A DNA stretch of 21,053 bases from Chara braunii. Its lineage: Eukaryota; Streptophyta; Charophyceae; Charales; Characeae. This document shows positions 7,745 to 17,200 of this stretch, one piece after another. The notes beneath the pieces are model-generated. The model saw only the letters and a list, made by a program, of their open reading frames with translations, did no database searches and had not been told where the DNA came from. How positions within the stretch are numbered: the stretch's first letter is position 1; the number at the start of each line of letters is the position of its first letter. The position numbers and the translations under genes were made by a program. Where the stretch lies: positions 169,168 to 190,220 of the forward strand of contig BFEA01000782.1 of the NCBI GenBank assembly GCA_003427395.1, written 5' to 3'.

Positions 7745-7799
7745 GGCAGCGTTTTGCCTCCCAACGTGGGTATAAGGTCTGGGGCAGCCGTCCCTTAAT
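7745..7799 (+). repeat. GC-rich dispersed repeat, copy 3 of 3, diverged
   Basis: It begins GGCAGCGTTTTGCCTCCC and keeps the GTGGG and GGTCTGGGGCAGCC blocks. It is more diverged than copies 1 and 2 and the stem is weaker. Confidence 0.45.
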
Positions 7800-8623
7800 C
7801 CACTGTCCGAAAAGGCTGAAAAAACAAATTTTAACCAATTATAAATGAAAATTTTTCTTTTTTTTAATATTAATTTTTGTTAATTTTTATCGATAAAGAT
7901 TTAAAATCACAAAAAAAAACACAAGGTTTCAAGCTTTTGCAAATATTTAGTTTCACTATAATTCTTGGGGTTTCATTCGCCCCGTAAAAACCCAGTTAGG
8001 GTTTTACCCAACTAGGGTTTTCCCTAATTAGGGTTTCCCTAATTAGGGTTTTAGTTTCTTACACACACTCGCGCGCTCACCTTAAACCTCCGATTAGCGT
8101 AGGAAACTTTTAATTGAATTATTATAAGTTTAAAGAGAAATTTTATCAGATCACTTTCTTTTTATCTCTTCCCTTTAATTTTTAATGAAATTACAAAAAG
8201 AATTCAAATTTTCTTTTTATTTTTGCTTTCTTTTTCTATCTGTTCGGTTCCGCAGTCAACCCAGACAGCGTCCGTTTTCCCCGACCAATGTCTCAAAATG
8301 TCAGGAAAAATATATCGGACAACTTTGCTCATGTGAGTTTTCCCCGGATTTAGCTTCTTTTCTTCGTAATTAATAAAAAGAGAAAATAAATATTTTTGGA
8401 ATAATAAATAATAAAATAAAATAAAATGATTATCTCGAAATCTAGCCGTTAGAATTTTTCAAAAATGGTCGCAAAACGTTCACCTCGGACGAGAGGACGA
8501 ACTTTGCTCTAGCGAAGTTTGCGGGAAAACGCGCGGATCAGAAGATATTCAGGAAAAACTAAAATAGAAATTAATTTTTTTTTTAGAAAAATCAACTAAT
8601 CAAACTAATTAAGCTAACTACCA
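7800..8623. other. AT-rich non-coding DNA with telo-box cluster
   Basis: No gene is supported. A short frame at 8185-8373 is hydrophobic only because of T-rich codons. Besides the telo-box cluster, an imperfect palindrome AACTTTGCT..AGCGAAGTT lies near 8500-8520. Confidence 0.4.
7991..8053 (+). promoter_or_regulatory. Cluster of four telo-box-like motifs
   Basis: TTAGGGTTT occurs at 7996-8004, 8028-8036 and 8043-8051, with CTAGGGTTT at 8012-8020. The spacing is 15-16 bp, separated by CCC(A/T)A-type linkers. Telo-boxes (AAACCCTA on the other strand) are well known in plant promoters of growth and ribosomal genes and as interstitial telomeric sequence. A CT/CA-rich stretch with CACACACTCGCGCG follows. 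No gene is visible downstream, so the function here is open. The spacing does not match the 7-bp telomere unit, so it is not plain telomeric DNA. Confidence 0.5.
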
Positions 8624-8710
8624 CCTGGCTAATCAGCCAGGGCACCCCAGTTTGATTGGGGAAGGCCGAGGCCTTGGGGGTGCTGTTTCCCCTCCCCGGT
8701 AACGGCGCCA
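8624..8710 (+). mobile_element. Structured hairpin module, possibly from an LTR retroelement
   Basis: CCTGGCT (8624-8630) and AGCCAGG (8635-8641) form a perfect 7-bp stem with a 4-base loop. Immediately after, GCACCCC (8642-8648) pairs with GGGGTGC (8677-8683), enclosing AAGGCC-GA-GGCCTT (8662-8675), another perfect stem. CCCCA/TGGGG (8645-8649/8657-8661) is an alternative stem. CTCCCCGGTAACGGCGCC follows at 8692-8709. From memory this resembles a motif common in the non-coding part of plant Ty3/gypsy-type elements. No reverse transcriptase, PBS or LTR pair is visible here, so the assignment is tentative. Confidence 0.4.
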
Positions 8711-8969
8711 AAGTTGTGGGGGTAGGGGGGTCCTACTGTTCGCTGAAGCCAAGGGCCACGACGCCTGTCACCTCGCCGCGCCCGCTTCAGAGGTCCTCAG
8801 CGACTAGTAGGAGGTTGTGAGGGCGATGGGTATACCAGTCCCCACCGCAGATTCAGACTGATCAGTATTTTCCCATCCGGCTGCTTGAAGAAAAACAATT
8901 GTCAAAATCAAAATAATTTNTGTAATTTGCAAAAATGACAGAAAAGCTATGGACAACTTCTAGAGGGGG
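8711..8969. other. Non-coding DNA after the hairpin module
   Basis: A G-rich, partly polypurine run (GTGGGGGTAGGGGGG, 8716-8730) is followed by GC-rich unique sequence without open frames. The run could be a retroelement polypurine tract, but no second terminal repeat is visible. Confidence 0.3.
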
Positions 8970-9045
8970 AGTCTTTTCACATACTCNAAAGCTGAGAACA
9001 NCACGCAACGGAAAAGTNTTTTCGCATGCTCAAAAGCTGGAGACA
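8970..9045 (+). repeat. 45-bp tandem repeat, about two copies
   Basis: AGTCTTTTCACATACTC at 8970-8986 recurs as AGTNTTTTCGCATGCTC at 9015-9031, each followed by an AAAGCTG-GA-ACA block. The offset is 45 bp. A partial copy of the AAAGCT..GGACAAC block lies just before, at about 8942-8957. Confidence 0.5.
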
Positions 9046-9948
9046 ACNTTCAAAAAAAACTTTTNCACTNCCCAGCAGTTTTTGGGAAATTAATTACACA
9101 TATTCTAATACGCCTTGCAGTAGCTCTCTGNCNATGTTTGTCCAGAGTTCGCCAGTCAGCGACAATGGCTGATCTGAAAAATGGCCAGCAATCACCTTCT
9201 CAGGTTTCGTGGGTACTCAGTTCCCCCGATAAGTAGAGTCTGTTCGACCGCAGTGTAAGCAGCTAGTTCGAGTCAAGGTCAACAAATTAAGTCGAACAAG
9301 TTTTGAATGAAGTGTTGAATTCCAAGTAATCCTGCGCTCAACCTCCCTGTTTCGTTAACTTATTCAGATACGAATCCAAGTCTCCCACCCTACCCCATTT
9401 TTCTACTCCCTCCTTCCTCTCTCTCTTTCATTCCCTTTCACTTTCCCTCTCTTCACTCTCTCTCTTCTTTGTCTAAACTGTTTCTNTCCCTCTTTCTTCC
9501 TCACCCCGCAGATACTCGAGAAAAGAGCTAATCTATCCCCCCCTTCTTACCAAGTCAGTCCATATGGAATATATGCGTAAATTTATTTATATAAAAAAAA
9601 AATAACATAAATAAACGCAAAAAAAACTCTCTCTCAGGCCGTAGCGCGCGTTTCCACTCCTACCCTTGTTTCTGNTGGTCCTTCCCTTCTCACCAGATCC
9701 AACTCTTGACAAAGCTCTCACGTGCTTGTTCTTTGAGGACTCGTCCGTGCGTTGTCGATTATCGGGCTAGTAACACAGACCTGTTCAATCAGCAGCTAGT
9801 AAGGAAGTCTGTCTCTTCCTCCAAAGGTCCCAGATCAATAGTAGGGGTGATTACCCTTCACGACAGTGGGAAACGGCCAGAAAAAAATGCTTTGCTCAGT
9901 CAACAGTCTGTATAGCCGACCGTCTCTTCCGCCAAAGTGGTTTTTCAC
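9046..9948. other. Non-coding DNA with pyrimidine tract 9381-9513
   Basis: Between about 9381 and 9513 nearly all bases are C or T, ending CCCGCAG, which looks like a branch/polypyrimidine/3' splice site arrangement. No convincing exon follows. A-rich runs occur at 9590-9630. The open frame at 9706-9915 shows no protein-like features. Confidence 0.35.
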
Positions 9949-10140
9949 GTTAACGGCGAGATAAGTATGCTTGTTCCTATCAGTAGTGAAGTAAGTGTGA
10001 TCGTTCCCGTCGACAGCGAGATAAGTACACTTGGTCCCGTCAACAGCGAGATAAGTACACTTGGTCCCGTCAACAGCGAGATAAGTATACTTGGTCCCGT
10101 CAACAGCAAGATAAGTACACTTGGTCCCGTCAACAGCGGG
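9949..10140 (+). repeat. 30-bp tandem repeat, about 6.3 copies
   Basis: The unit core is GCGAGATAAGTACACTTGG followed by TCCCGTCAAC. The last four copies are nearly identical and the first two are diverged, so the array has probably expanded at its right end. Because 30 is a multiple of three, several frames stay open and encode 10-residue repeats on both strands. These are not taken as genes. Confidence 0.85.
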
Positions 10141-11007
10141 AGTGAGTGATCTTCTATTCATCAAAAAGTAAGATGTCTCACCAATGACGAAGCTTTAGCT
10201 CATTTGTCTGTGAACAGGTGTCGCTCACCAGTCCGGTTAGATGGGGCTTCGCGCCTCTGGCGCAACAACAAGTACACCACTCTATCTGCCCAGCGCAAAT
10301 TTTCTCTCACCCACAGCTCCTCTCGCCTGCTATTGTCCGCCGCCCGTTCGGGCATGCTTGAGGTGAGCCTCTGAGGTGACTGCGCGCACCTGCGGCACCT
10401 CCCTGTCTGCTCTTCTCGAATCTCCCCCTTCCTCTCGCCGATCAGTCAAACCCCCTCTGTGAACCGTGAACGTCCATCCGGTGACGGCGCCTCCTGTGAT
10501 TTCTTCTTGCCTGTTTGCTGTCTCTCTTTCTTACGCCTGTCCTTTTTCTGATCCGAGAGCTCACTCAAAGCATTAGTCCACACTCGCTGTAGTCAGTAGA
10601 ACTTGCCTATTCGTCCTTTCTCTCTTGCTAAGAGTCTCTTCCTTTCCCTTCCTCTCTCTTTTCCCCCCTCGTAATCCCTCGCTTTTGAAGCTTGACCTCA
10701 TTTAAGTTCATAACCATCTCATCACAACTCGGCTGGCTCCTTCTTCGATGGACGCGGTCACGCGGAGGATCATATGCATTAACAACTAAATAAAGAGTGA
10801 CTGGGCGTCCACTTTGTTCTGCCTAACGGGCTTTNCCACCCACATCACCGCACTTGCCCAGCAAGCTGCTCGAAGACACTCGAAGGTTCGTTTTCGAGTA
10901 GCNGTGAACATAATATTGCTAAATATTATCTNATTATTACATTGTCNCTTACGCAAGCACACTGGCCGTCCGTGGAGTTGGCTCACTTTCTCGCCTATTC
11001 CGACTGG
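10141..11007. other. Non-coding DNA, no feature recognised
   Basis: Mixed composition with pyrimidine-rich stretches (10390-10440, 10610-10680). There is no protein-like frame, no tRNA-like fold that I could find, and no repeat of note. Confidence 0.35.
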
Positions 11008-11093
11008 GTCTCTTTTTCTCTCCCTCTGCAGTCTGGTCTCTCTTTCTCTCTCCCTCTGCANTCTGGTCTCTCTTTCTCTCTCCCTNTNCAGTC
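11008..11093 (+). repeat. CT-rich tandem repeat, three copies of 28-30 bp
   Basis: GTCTC..TTTCTCTC..CCTCTGCA recurs from 11008, 11036 and 11066 (spacings 28 and 30 bp). More CT-rich sequence follows to about 11145. The overlapping Ser/Leu-rich open frames are products of the repeat. Confidence 0.7.
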
Positions 11094-12209
11094 ACTCTTT
11101 CTCATCNCAGTCTCTCTCTCTTTCCCTCTCTCACTCACACGTAGCGCACGTAAGCCCATGCAGTCTCTCTCACCCTCGCTTGTTCTGTTCCCGACCTCAT
11201 CATTACTGCTGTCGCTGCTGCCCTGCCTTTGCCTCGCTCGTTCGTTCTACATGCGNGGGCGAGGTACACCTTGCCCGTCCCGTCCCTCTGTTCCAAACCG
11301 GGCTTTCATGTGGGCGGGGTACACCTGGCAAGCCATCTGAGTCTTCTCCCCCCGTCCGAATCATTCTTACCTGGTCCTCCCTCNGTCTTATGCCTGAGGC
11401 ATGCAGACGCCGCGCACNCCTTCCCACCACATGCTGAAGTCCTTCCTTTCTGGCTGGGACCCCCGAACAGCTCGTTACAGACAACCTTCAGTGTGGACCC
11501 GTTATGCTTGGCGCGCTAGTCCAAAAAAGGGAAAATCCCCCCCCANACTCTGGCTTGGCCCGTGGCTAGNCCCAGGAGTCAAGGACCAGGCCTTCACAGT
11601 CACCACAATTTTTCTTCAAAGTACCAGGCCAGTCCGTTCCTACAGTGCCAGGGCTTTAGGCCTGGTTATCTGAGCCTGCTCCATGGTCGCTGTTCCAGTC
11701 CCAATCCTGGAAGTGCCCACGTATCTCACCATTACCGAACTACAGGCAGGCCATCAAGTCGGAGTACCGCAAGCGCTGCAGATGAGGTCAAAAAAAAACT
11801 GCAGCAGTCAATCACCATACCGGCTCCAGCCTGCAGTTCCTTATCTCAGTGACATAACGAAGCTGGACCAAAGACTTTGTCAATTAGGACTAACGACCAT
11901 ATGTTTGCAGTCTCTGCAGCCGCCCCAACTATTTCAACTTCGACTTACAGCGGCCAACACCAATGTTGTTCCGGGGGAGGGAAATACCACACCTATACTG
12001 CCCCAGAAAAGATCCTTCCTGCTATAGTTCATACCGATGCCGATGATACCCGATACCATCGTANAAAGTAGCAGACACCCATGATAGTACCGACCCTGCC
12101 CCGAACCCAGTCGCAGGGTCCGAATCGGACCAGAAAATAACACGTGCGGTGGACATCAACAATGGTGAGCCAATTCTAACCTGAGAATGACGCAGTGGTG
12201 CGAACCACA
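11094..12209. other. Non-coding DNA with weak direct repeat
   Basis: No frame shows domain-like sequence. The block GGGCG-GGTACACCT occurs twice, near 11256 and 11315, about 59 bp apart. The rest shows nothing I can name. Confidence 0.3.
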
Positions 12210-12471
12210 TCGATGCCGAACCAAAAGCTAATGTGCCGGCGTGTTCAGCCCTGATGCTAAACCCATACCGAACCTGAAATGCGTCGATGTCGCAGCGGTT
12301 CCGGGACTGAAATATGTCGATGTCGAGCTCATACCGAGCCTGAAATAAACGGTCGTGTCGGCACCGAGGCTGAGATAAACCGTCGTGGTGGTCTCGGACC
12401 TGATAATAAACCATACTAAGGTGCCCGATCCTGAAATACCCCGATGTCGACTTACGCCGAACCACAAACAT
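12210..12471 (+). repeat. Degenerate 30-34-bp tandem repeat
   Basis: Blocks of CCGA-CCTGAAATA followed by C-GTCGATGTCG recur about seven times from 12266, at spacings of 30-34 bp and with heavy divergence. Diverged copies may reach back to 12210. On the minus strand this yields a long open frame with a FQ-RYG-type repeating peptide, which is a consequence of the repeat. Confidence 0.55.
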
Positions 12472-12491
12472 GTTAGGCTTCGAACCTCTTC

Positions 12492-12660
12492 TGAACGGTG
12501 TGTCTGAACCAAGCCAAATGTCAAAACCATACTCGAAAAGGCCAAGCCAAAGTAGCATCAACCCACCTCGGCCATNTGAACGGTGTGTCTGAACCAAGCC
12601 AAATGTCAAAACCATACTCGAAAAGGCCAAGCCAAAGTAGCATCAACCCACCTCGGCCAT
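12492..12660 (+). repeat. Perfect 84-bp tandem duplication around a single N
   Basis: Positions 12492-12575 and 12577-12660 are identical as far as I can read them, with one N (12576) between. The unit starts TGAACGGTGTGTCTGAACC and ends CCACCTCGGCCAT. The identity contrasts with the diverged repeats beside it. Confidence 0.85.
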
Positions 12661-12969
12661 TCGACACCACTTTCTAGAAAAACTCAAAACTGCTGCGAGG
12701 TTGGTAATAAGGAAAAACAGGTAGGTCATGGAGTTGATCTCAATCATCATTGAATAGAAAGGATTTTAGAATCAGAGCAAATAAATAACCGGGGATCAAA
12801 GTTCACCGCGAGAGAATTTAGATGAAGATTAGTACAATATCAGATGATCGTCGGTTCTTTCCCTTTTTGTTATTTTAAGTATAACATGTTATTCGTTCAA
12901 ATAGGACATTATATTGTGTCCTCTTTCTAACGAATTCACTTTTGGCTGCAACATACGCAATGTAGGTTT
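12661..12969. other. AT-leaning non-coding DNA
   Basis: No gene, repeat or site is recognised. Confidence 0.3.
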
Positions 12970-13775
12970 GCCCATCCTCTCCCTCGAGATAATTTTTTGG
13001 ATGTTTGATGAGATACGGATTTATTTAGAAGTGTAATTGTAACACGACTATCTACTTGCCTGAGATGCGAAAGTGTGTTGAGATCCAGACTTGTTTATAA
13101 CTCTGATGAGTAAGGTGTCATGATTCTATCATAAGGCTTGTTGGATATATTTCTTCCTACGTAGCACAGACAAGTGCATCCTGTCACAGGAGACAGATGT
13201 TTGGATGTTTGATGAGATCATGAGTTGTTTAGAAGTGTAATGATAGGCACGCCCATCCTCTCGCNCGAGATGCGGAAGTGTGCTGAGATCGNTACTTGTG
13301 TATAATTGTGATGGNAATGTGTCATCATTGTGAACTTGTTGGATATTTCATTTCNTTAGGTTAATATTCCTAAGTTGGACAGNCATACCCATCCTCTTGC
13401 CCGAGACCGTTGTTTGAATGTTTGATGAGATCGTGACTTCTTTAGAAGTGTAATGATANTAACGCCCATTCTCTCGCCCGAGATTCGGAAGTGTGCTGAG
13501 ATCCATACTTGCTCACAATTCTGATNCACCAAGTNTCATAATTGTATCCNTGTTGGATATGGTTGTTTAGGTTATTCCTAAGTAGCACATGCATGCTTAT
13601 CCTCTCGGCCGATACAGTTATGTGAATGTTTGATGAGATCCGGACTTGTTTAGAGTTGTAATGACAGACAANCTCATCCTCTTGACCGTGACAATTGTTT
13701 GGATGTGTGCNGAGATCTAGACTTGTTGATNATTGTGATGAGCAATGTGTCATTGTATCCTTGTTGGATATATAA
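12970..13775 (+). repeat. Tandem array, unit about 208 bp, four copies
   Basis: The anchor (G/A)ATGTTTGATGAGAT occurs at 13000, 13204, 13417 and 13625 (periods 204, 213 and 208). Each is followed by GTTTAGAAGTGTAATGA, then CCCATCCTCTCGCCCGAGA, then a second half-unit AAGTGTGCTGAGATC and TTGTTGGATAT. The two halves resemble each other (both contain G-TG-GAGATC then ACTTGTTTA), so the monomer may itself be an old dimer. Copy-to-copy divergence is high. Confidence 0.75.
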
Positions 13776-14523
13776 AATTTTATTTTGTGTCATCATGTTT
13801 AAGCACTATAACAATNAGNGTACTAGTCAAAGTATAANTGAAATATGTTTATCGGCAATATGGACAGTTAGACATGTGTTGGGTGTGGATGACTATTATT
13901 TAGACAATAAATATTTTTATTTTCTAACAACCACTTAATTTTGACATACTTCCTTTTCAGCAACAATACCCGTCATATTACACAAGAACTTCGAATGTTG
14001 CATATTTTCGATGGAACCCGCACTTCAACTTGCGACCCCCAAAATTTAAGGTTTTGAACGTCAAGTTGTTGGTTATATAAAATGAAGGCAATCACAAGGC
14101 ATCTGAATAGATGTACACGGGATAGTCGTTAAGTTAGTGATCCTTGGAAAAAAAAAAGCAAAATCATATACTTGCCGAGTTTTGACTTGCATCGACACAC
14201 CACTTTGTCGTATAACACAACAAGTTCGGATATTATCTGATGTCAATCATATGTGCACTTTAAGTTGTCCGACATAAATATTTGAAATATGAAATTCAAT
14301 GCAAACAAGTTCAGGTGCATGAAAAACGACAGACTTACAACAAAGATCACGAAGTCTGCACATGACATAAAAGAGGTAGTGAGCATGCTAAAGAGAACTT
14401 AAACTCGTAACAATTAAAGAAACCATGATTGTTGTCAAAATAACAATTAAATAATGTCATGTATCACAAGTCATTAATGCACATAACACTGTCAAAATAA
14501 AGTTTGGGAGCACTACATCACTA
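13776..14523. other. AT-rich non-coding DNA downstream of the Ulp1-like gene
   Basis: No protein-like frame. It lies 3' of the minus-strand protease gene and would contain its 3' region. No clear terminal inverted repeat was found. Confidence 0.3.
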
Positions 14524-15971
14524 TCAAAGGCAACGACCTTCTAGTATACAGGTTGTCAATTTTCGTCGAAGAAGCAGGATATTTGTATGAGAGAACGTGA
14601 AAGGTGGTCGATCACCACGTTGCAATAGCGTCGCGAACATCAACATGAACACCCCGCAACTAGTTCCATCCATTTGTCTGGGAACTCCTTCGACCACAAC
14701 ATTCGCCGCCATCGACTTCCAACTCCTATCTGACCAACTATGTAATGTTTCCTGTTCTAAATACTGTATAATCAAATCGAAAAGGCTAAGGAAAAAATCC
14801 CTATCAGGTAGAACGCGATGAAAAAAATCAAAAACTTCCAAGACAGTCTCTTAAGTTGACGGAGAGGAGGATCCAATGATCATTATCTTTGTGGACAGGC
14901 ACAAAGATAATATCGTACTTAAGACTTAAATAGATCTACGTTTTTTGTCCACCTTTTCACCCAATTGTGTCCTTCAAGTTGCAGCTTACCGAAGAAGAAC
15001 GAATCAAAGTTGAAGACACAAAGGTTTGACGANATATCGTGTGTCGCACATATGGTCGACCCCAAAAGCGCCATGAAAAAATTAACCACTTCATCATTCA
15101 CCTTGCCCTCGATATGCAAAAGGGTGAGGAGATCTTTCGCTGCAATGCACAAGTGATTATCAGCGAGGGTAAAAAGAATTGTGAGAGGCGGCACCGAGCC
15201 TCGCATAATATCGTCCNGAACCCGTAAACATTGAGGNGCAGTTGNTGGAGCAAAGTTTCCTTCGCGTGCTCCACGTGCTGTGACNCACACTGCACAACAT
15301 CGGGCAACGCATAGGCAGGGCAGTGAGAAACGAGGCTCTAAGGATTGTCCTTCATANCACGATGGATTGCTAACTATTTCTNANACATGGGGTGACCTCT
15401 AGTCACAAATAATGGATATGTCCCCTTCTTCGGGGGCAGAAGGGAAATACACTACTCAATTGTTATGGCATGCTCTTTCTTTCCGATACCGACATCAACC
15501 CCTGATGCCTCTAACATATCCTTGTTTTTTGTCGTCAACCCAGAGACTTTCTGCAATATATGTGTGGATATCACGAGAACCTCCGTTAGCGAGATCACCC
15601 TACCCCTGTAAAACAGAAGAAAGAGAAAACGAGAAATGAATACACGTATCCCAACATGAGTCCGACGGAAGGATAATCTAAAATAGTGAATCAACCTATA
15701 AGACGTAGAACCTTTCCAAGAGCACCGATTTCGCATGGCGCTGAGCACCACGATGTTGTCCGTACAGTCGCCTGAACTCGTTGGACGAATCGTCAGAGTC
15801 GGCATCCTCGTCACTGTCCTCCACATTTGAACCCTCCATTCTTTCCGACCTTTCCTCATCTTCATTATCCATGTTTTCTTTGTCATTTTTTTCCCCTTCA
15901 TGCAAACCAGTCAACCCTTTTTTTTCCCCTTCCTCCCCTTCTTCCCCTTCCTCCCCTTCGTCCCTTACAAT
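14524..15971 (-). pseudogene. Ulp1-type cysteine protease (C48) gene, frameshifted
   Basis: A SUMO-protease-like catalytic domain lies on the minus strand in three frames. One segment (15290-14919) has GKVNDEVVNFFMALL and FNFDSFFF, the usual start of the Ulp1 domain. Next comes DIIFVPVHKDNDHW (catalytic His at 14876-14878), one frame over. The last segment (14841-14524) has VFDFF (Asp at 14827-14829) and VPRQMDGTSCGVFM (Gln 14674-14676, Cys 14656-14658). The Gln-to-Cys spacing of six matches the family. Upstream, an acidic segment (about 15971-15712) joins in frame across a 106-nt GT-AG intron (15606-15711) to a segment 15605-15452. All four catalytic positions survive, but at least two indels break the frame. 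Plant Mutator-like and CACTA elements often carry such proteases, so a transposon origin is likely. No transposase is seen. Confidence 0.7.
15606..15711 (-). other. Candidate GT-AG intron in the Ulp1-like gene
   Basis: On the minus strand the donor is GGAAAG/GTTCT at 15712/15711 and the acceptor is TTCTGTTTTACAG ending at 15606. Removing it joins two open segments in the same frame. The pyrimidine-rich acceptor is typical of plant introns. Confidence 0.45.
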
Positions 15972-16570
15972 TCATCCCTTCCCCCGAACCCGAGTCTCAT
16001 TCCGCCGACCGCTCTTCTGCTTTGACGCGCGTAGACCCTCCCGCCGCCATCAAAATTCCAGCCCGAGGACCCCCTTTTCATGAAGTTTGGATCTCGGTGG
16101 ACTTCGACGTTCTCAAGCCAGTGCACGATCCACTTGCGCACTCTTCCGTTTACGCTGTAGGTCGCCCCTCCCCCTAAGTCGACGCAGTTCGGTCCCGCAC
16201 ATCACCACCACTAAACGGAAGACCGTCCCCAAGCGAAGTGCGGATTTTGGCACAATTCGACGCGGCATCCTGGCTGGGCACTCCCGCCCCCGACCCGCTC
16301 TGCACAGCAGATTCCCGCCCTGGCACCTCAACCGGTGTAGTTCGGATCTCAGCGAACTTGGACTTTTCGTCGGTGATTGGAATCCCTACTTGTGAGCTGC
16401 TGCCAACACCAATTAAGGTCACCAGCCTCTCTGTCGCTAAGCGGGGGGCCGATGCGTCTCACGACAAAGTCGGGATGTCGGCGGACTTCACCGTATGTTC
16501 TGGACCAGAGCCCGCAGTTGCATGTCGAGCGAGGGAGCCCTCCCCACCCCACCACCGCCTTCAGTTGTCG

Positions 16571-17011
16571 TCACTTCGTCGTGAGGCCCATTCTGTCCAC
16601 TAGGGGAGACGCCTTTTCCAGTNCCCTCATNGCCCCCCTATCCCCTCCACCGNCCGGAGTCCCCCCCGCCGAACACCCAAGTGGCCCAGTCGAAGGGGGT
16701 ATCTTCCAGTTCACCCTTCCCTTCNAAGGGCTCGTGTCAAGGTCGTAAAATTCGTCCGACAGGTCCAACCACTGACTGTTGTGAAGTTTGTGAAAAAGAN
16801 GATCAGCAGTGGAACCGATGGACTGGTCNGTGTGTGGAAGCTCTGGATTNTTAGCCCTCACTTTTTCGACCACCGAAATCCTCGCNAGTTCAGGGTTCCT
16901 GAACTTGGACTNNCNTGCGTATGATGACCATCNCCCTTCACCGTCAATGAGCGCCATGATCCACTCGCCCTTTAGGATCGCCGACTGGATAGTTCCGGGG
17001 TGCCAAATCAT
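16571..17011 (-). pseudogene. Unknown reading frame, 3' part of a broken gene
   Basis: 146 codons from ATG at 17009-17011, which overlaps the TGA of the frame upstream (ATGA at 17011-17008). The first 30 residues (IWHPGTIQSAILKGEW, then ALIDGEG) look like a real folded segment, and a later part (NSQWLDLSDEFYDLDTS) also looks coding. The last 35 residues are low-complexity Gly/Pro. Many Ns blur it. The W-PG-(x)4-A-(x)3-G-W pattern loosely recalls an AAA module of midasin, but too little is present to claim it. It lies in a gap of the palindromic array and, on the same strand, upstream of the Ulp1-like gene, so the two might belong to one element. Confidence 0.35.
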
Positions 17012-17200
17012 GTCATGGCCCCATTCCCTTTTGAATTAGCAATGACGTTGCCCTTTGAACCGTAAACGGTGTTCATCTTGAAATGGCGACAACCCTCCTT
17101 CACATCCTCCCACCCGGCGACAGCCCCAAGCACTCTACGCTGGTGGTGGTCTTTGATGAAAATGACAGGACCAGANAGNTGCTTAGCGNGGTCTGAAACA
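17008..17200 (-). pseudogene. Unknown reading frame, 5' part of a broken gene
   Basis: A frame of about 60 codons without ATG at its start, opening near a GATGTTTCAG that could be a 3' splice site and ending in TGA at 17008-17010. It reads as real protein: GPVIFIKDHHQRRVLGAVAG, then a WEDVKEGCRHF segment, then MNTVYGSKGN. The next frame continues directly through an ATGA overlap, so one indel would fuse them. The longer open frame at 17100-17330 in another phase has lower protein character and is not preferred. The family is not recognised. Confidence 0.35.

Noticed and set aside
8185-8373. Short frame with a hydrophobic N-terminus resembling a signal peptide
   Set aside because: Hydrophobicity comes from T-rich DNA, and no conserved motif or neighbouring gene structure supports it.
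9835-10164. Overlapping open frames on both strands with 10-residue repeats
   Set aside because: They follow from a 30-bp tandem repeat whose length is a multiple of three. No frame shows non-repeat protein features.
10186-10260. Possible tRNA-like sequence
   Set aside because: Could not build an acceptor stem and T arm with the conserved TTC-A-TC loop.
10814-11437. Ser/Leu-rich open frame of about 200 codons
   Set aside because: It is driven by CT-rich tandem repeat, overlaps other equally open frames and has no recognisable motif.
12266-12471. Possible CRISPR-like array
   Set aside because: Repeats are degenerate and contiguous without unique spacers, and the context is eukaryotic.
12022-12630. 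Minus-strand 200-codon frame with FQ-RYG repeats
   Set aside because: It spans the degenerate 30-34-bp repeat and the 84-bp duplication, so it is better explained by repeat structure.
16571-17011. Midasin (AAA ATPase) fragment
   Set aside because: Only a short W-PG..A..G-W pattern fits. The expected acidic residues after it and the flanking AAA motifs are absent.
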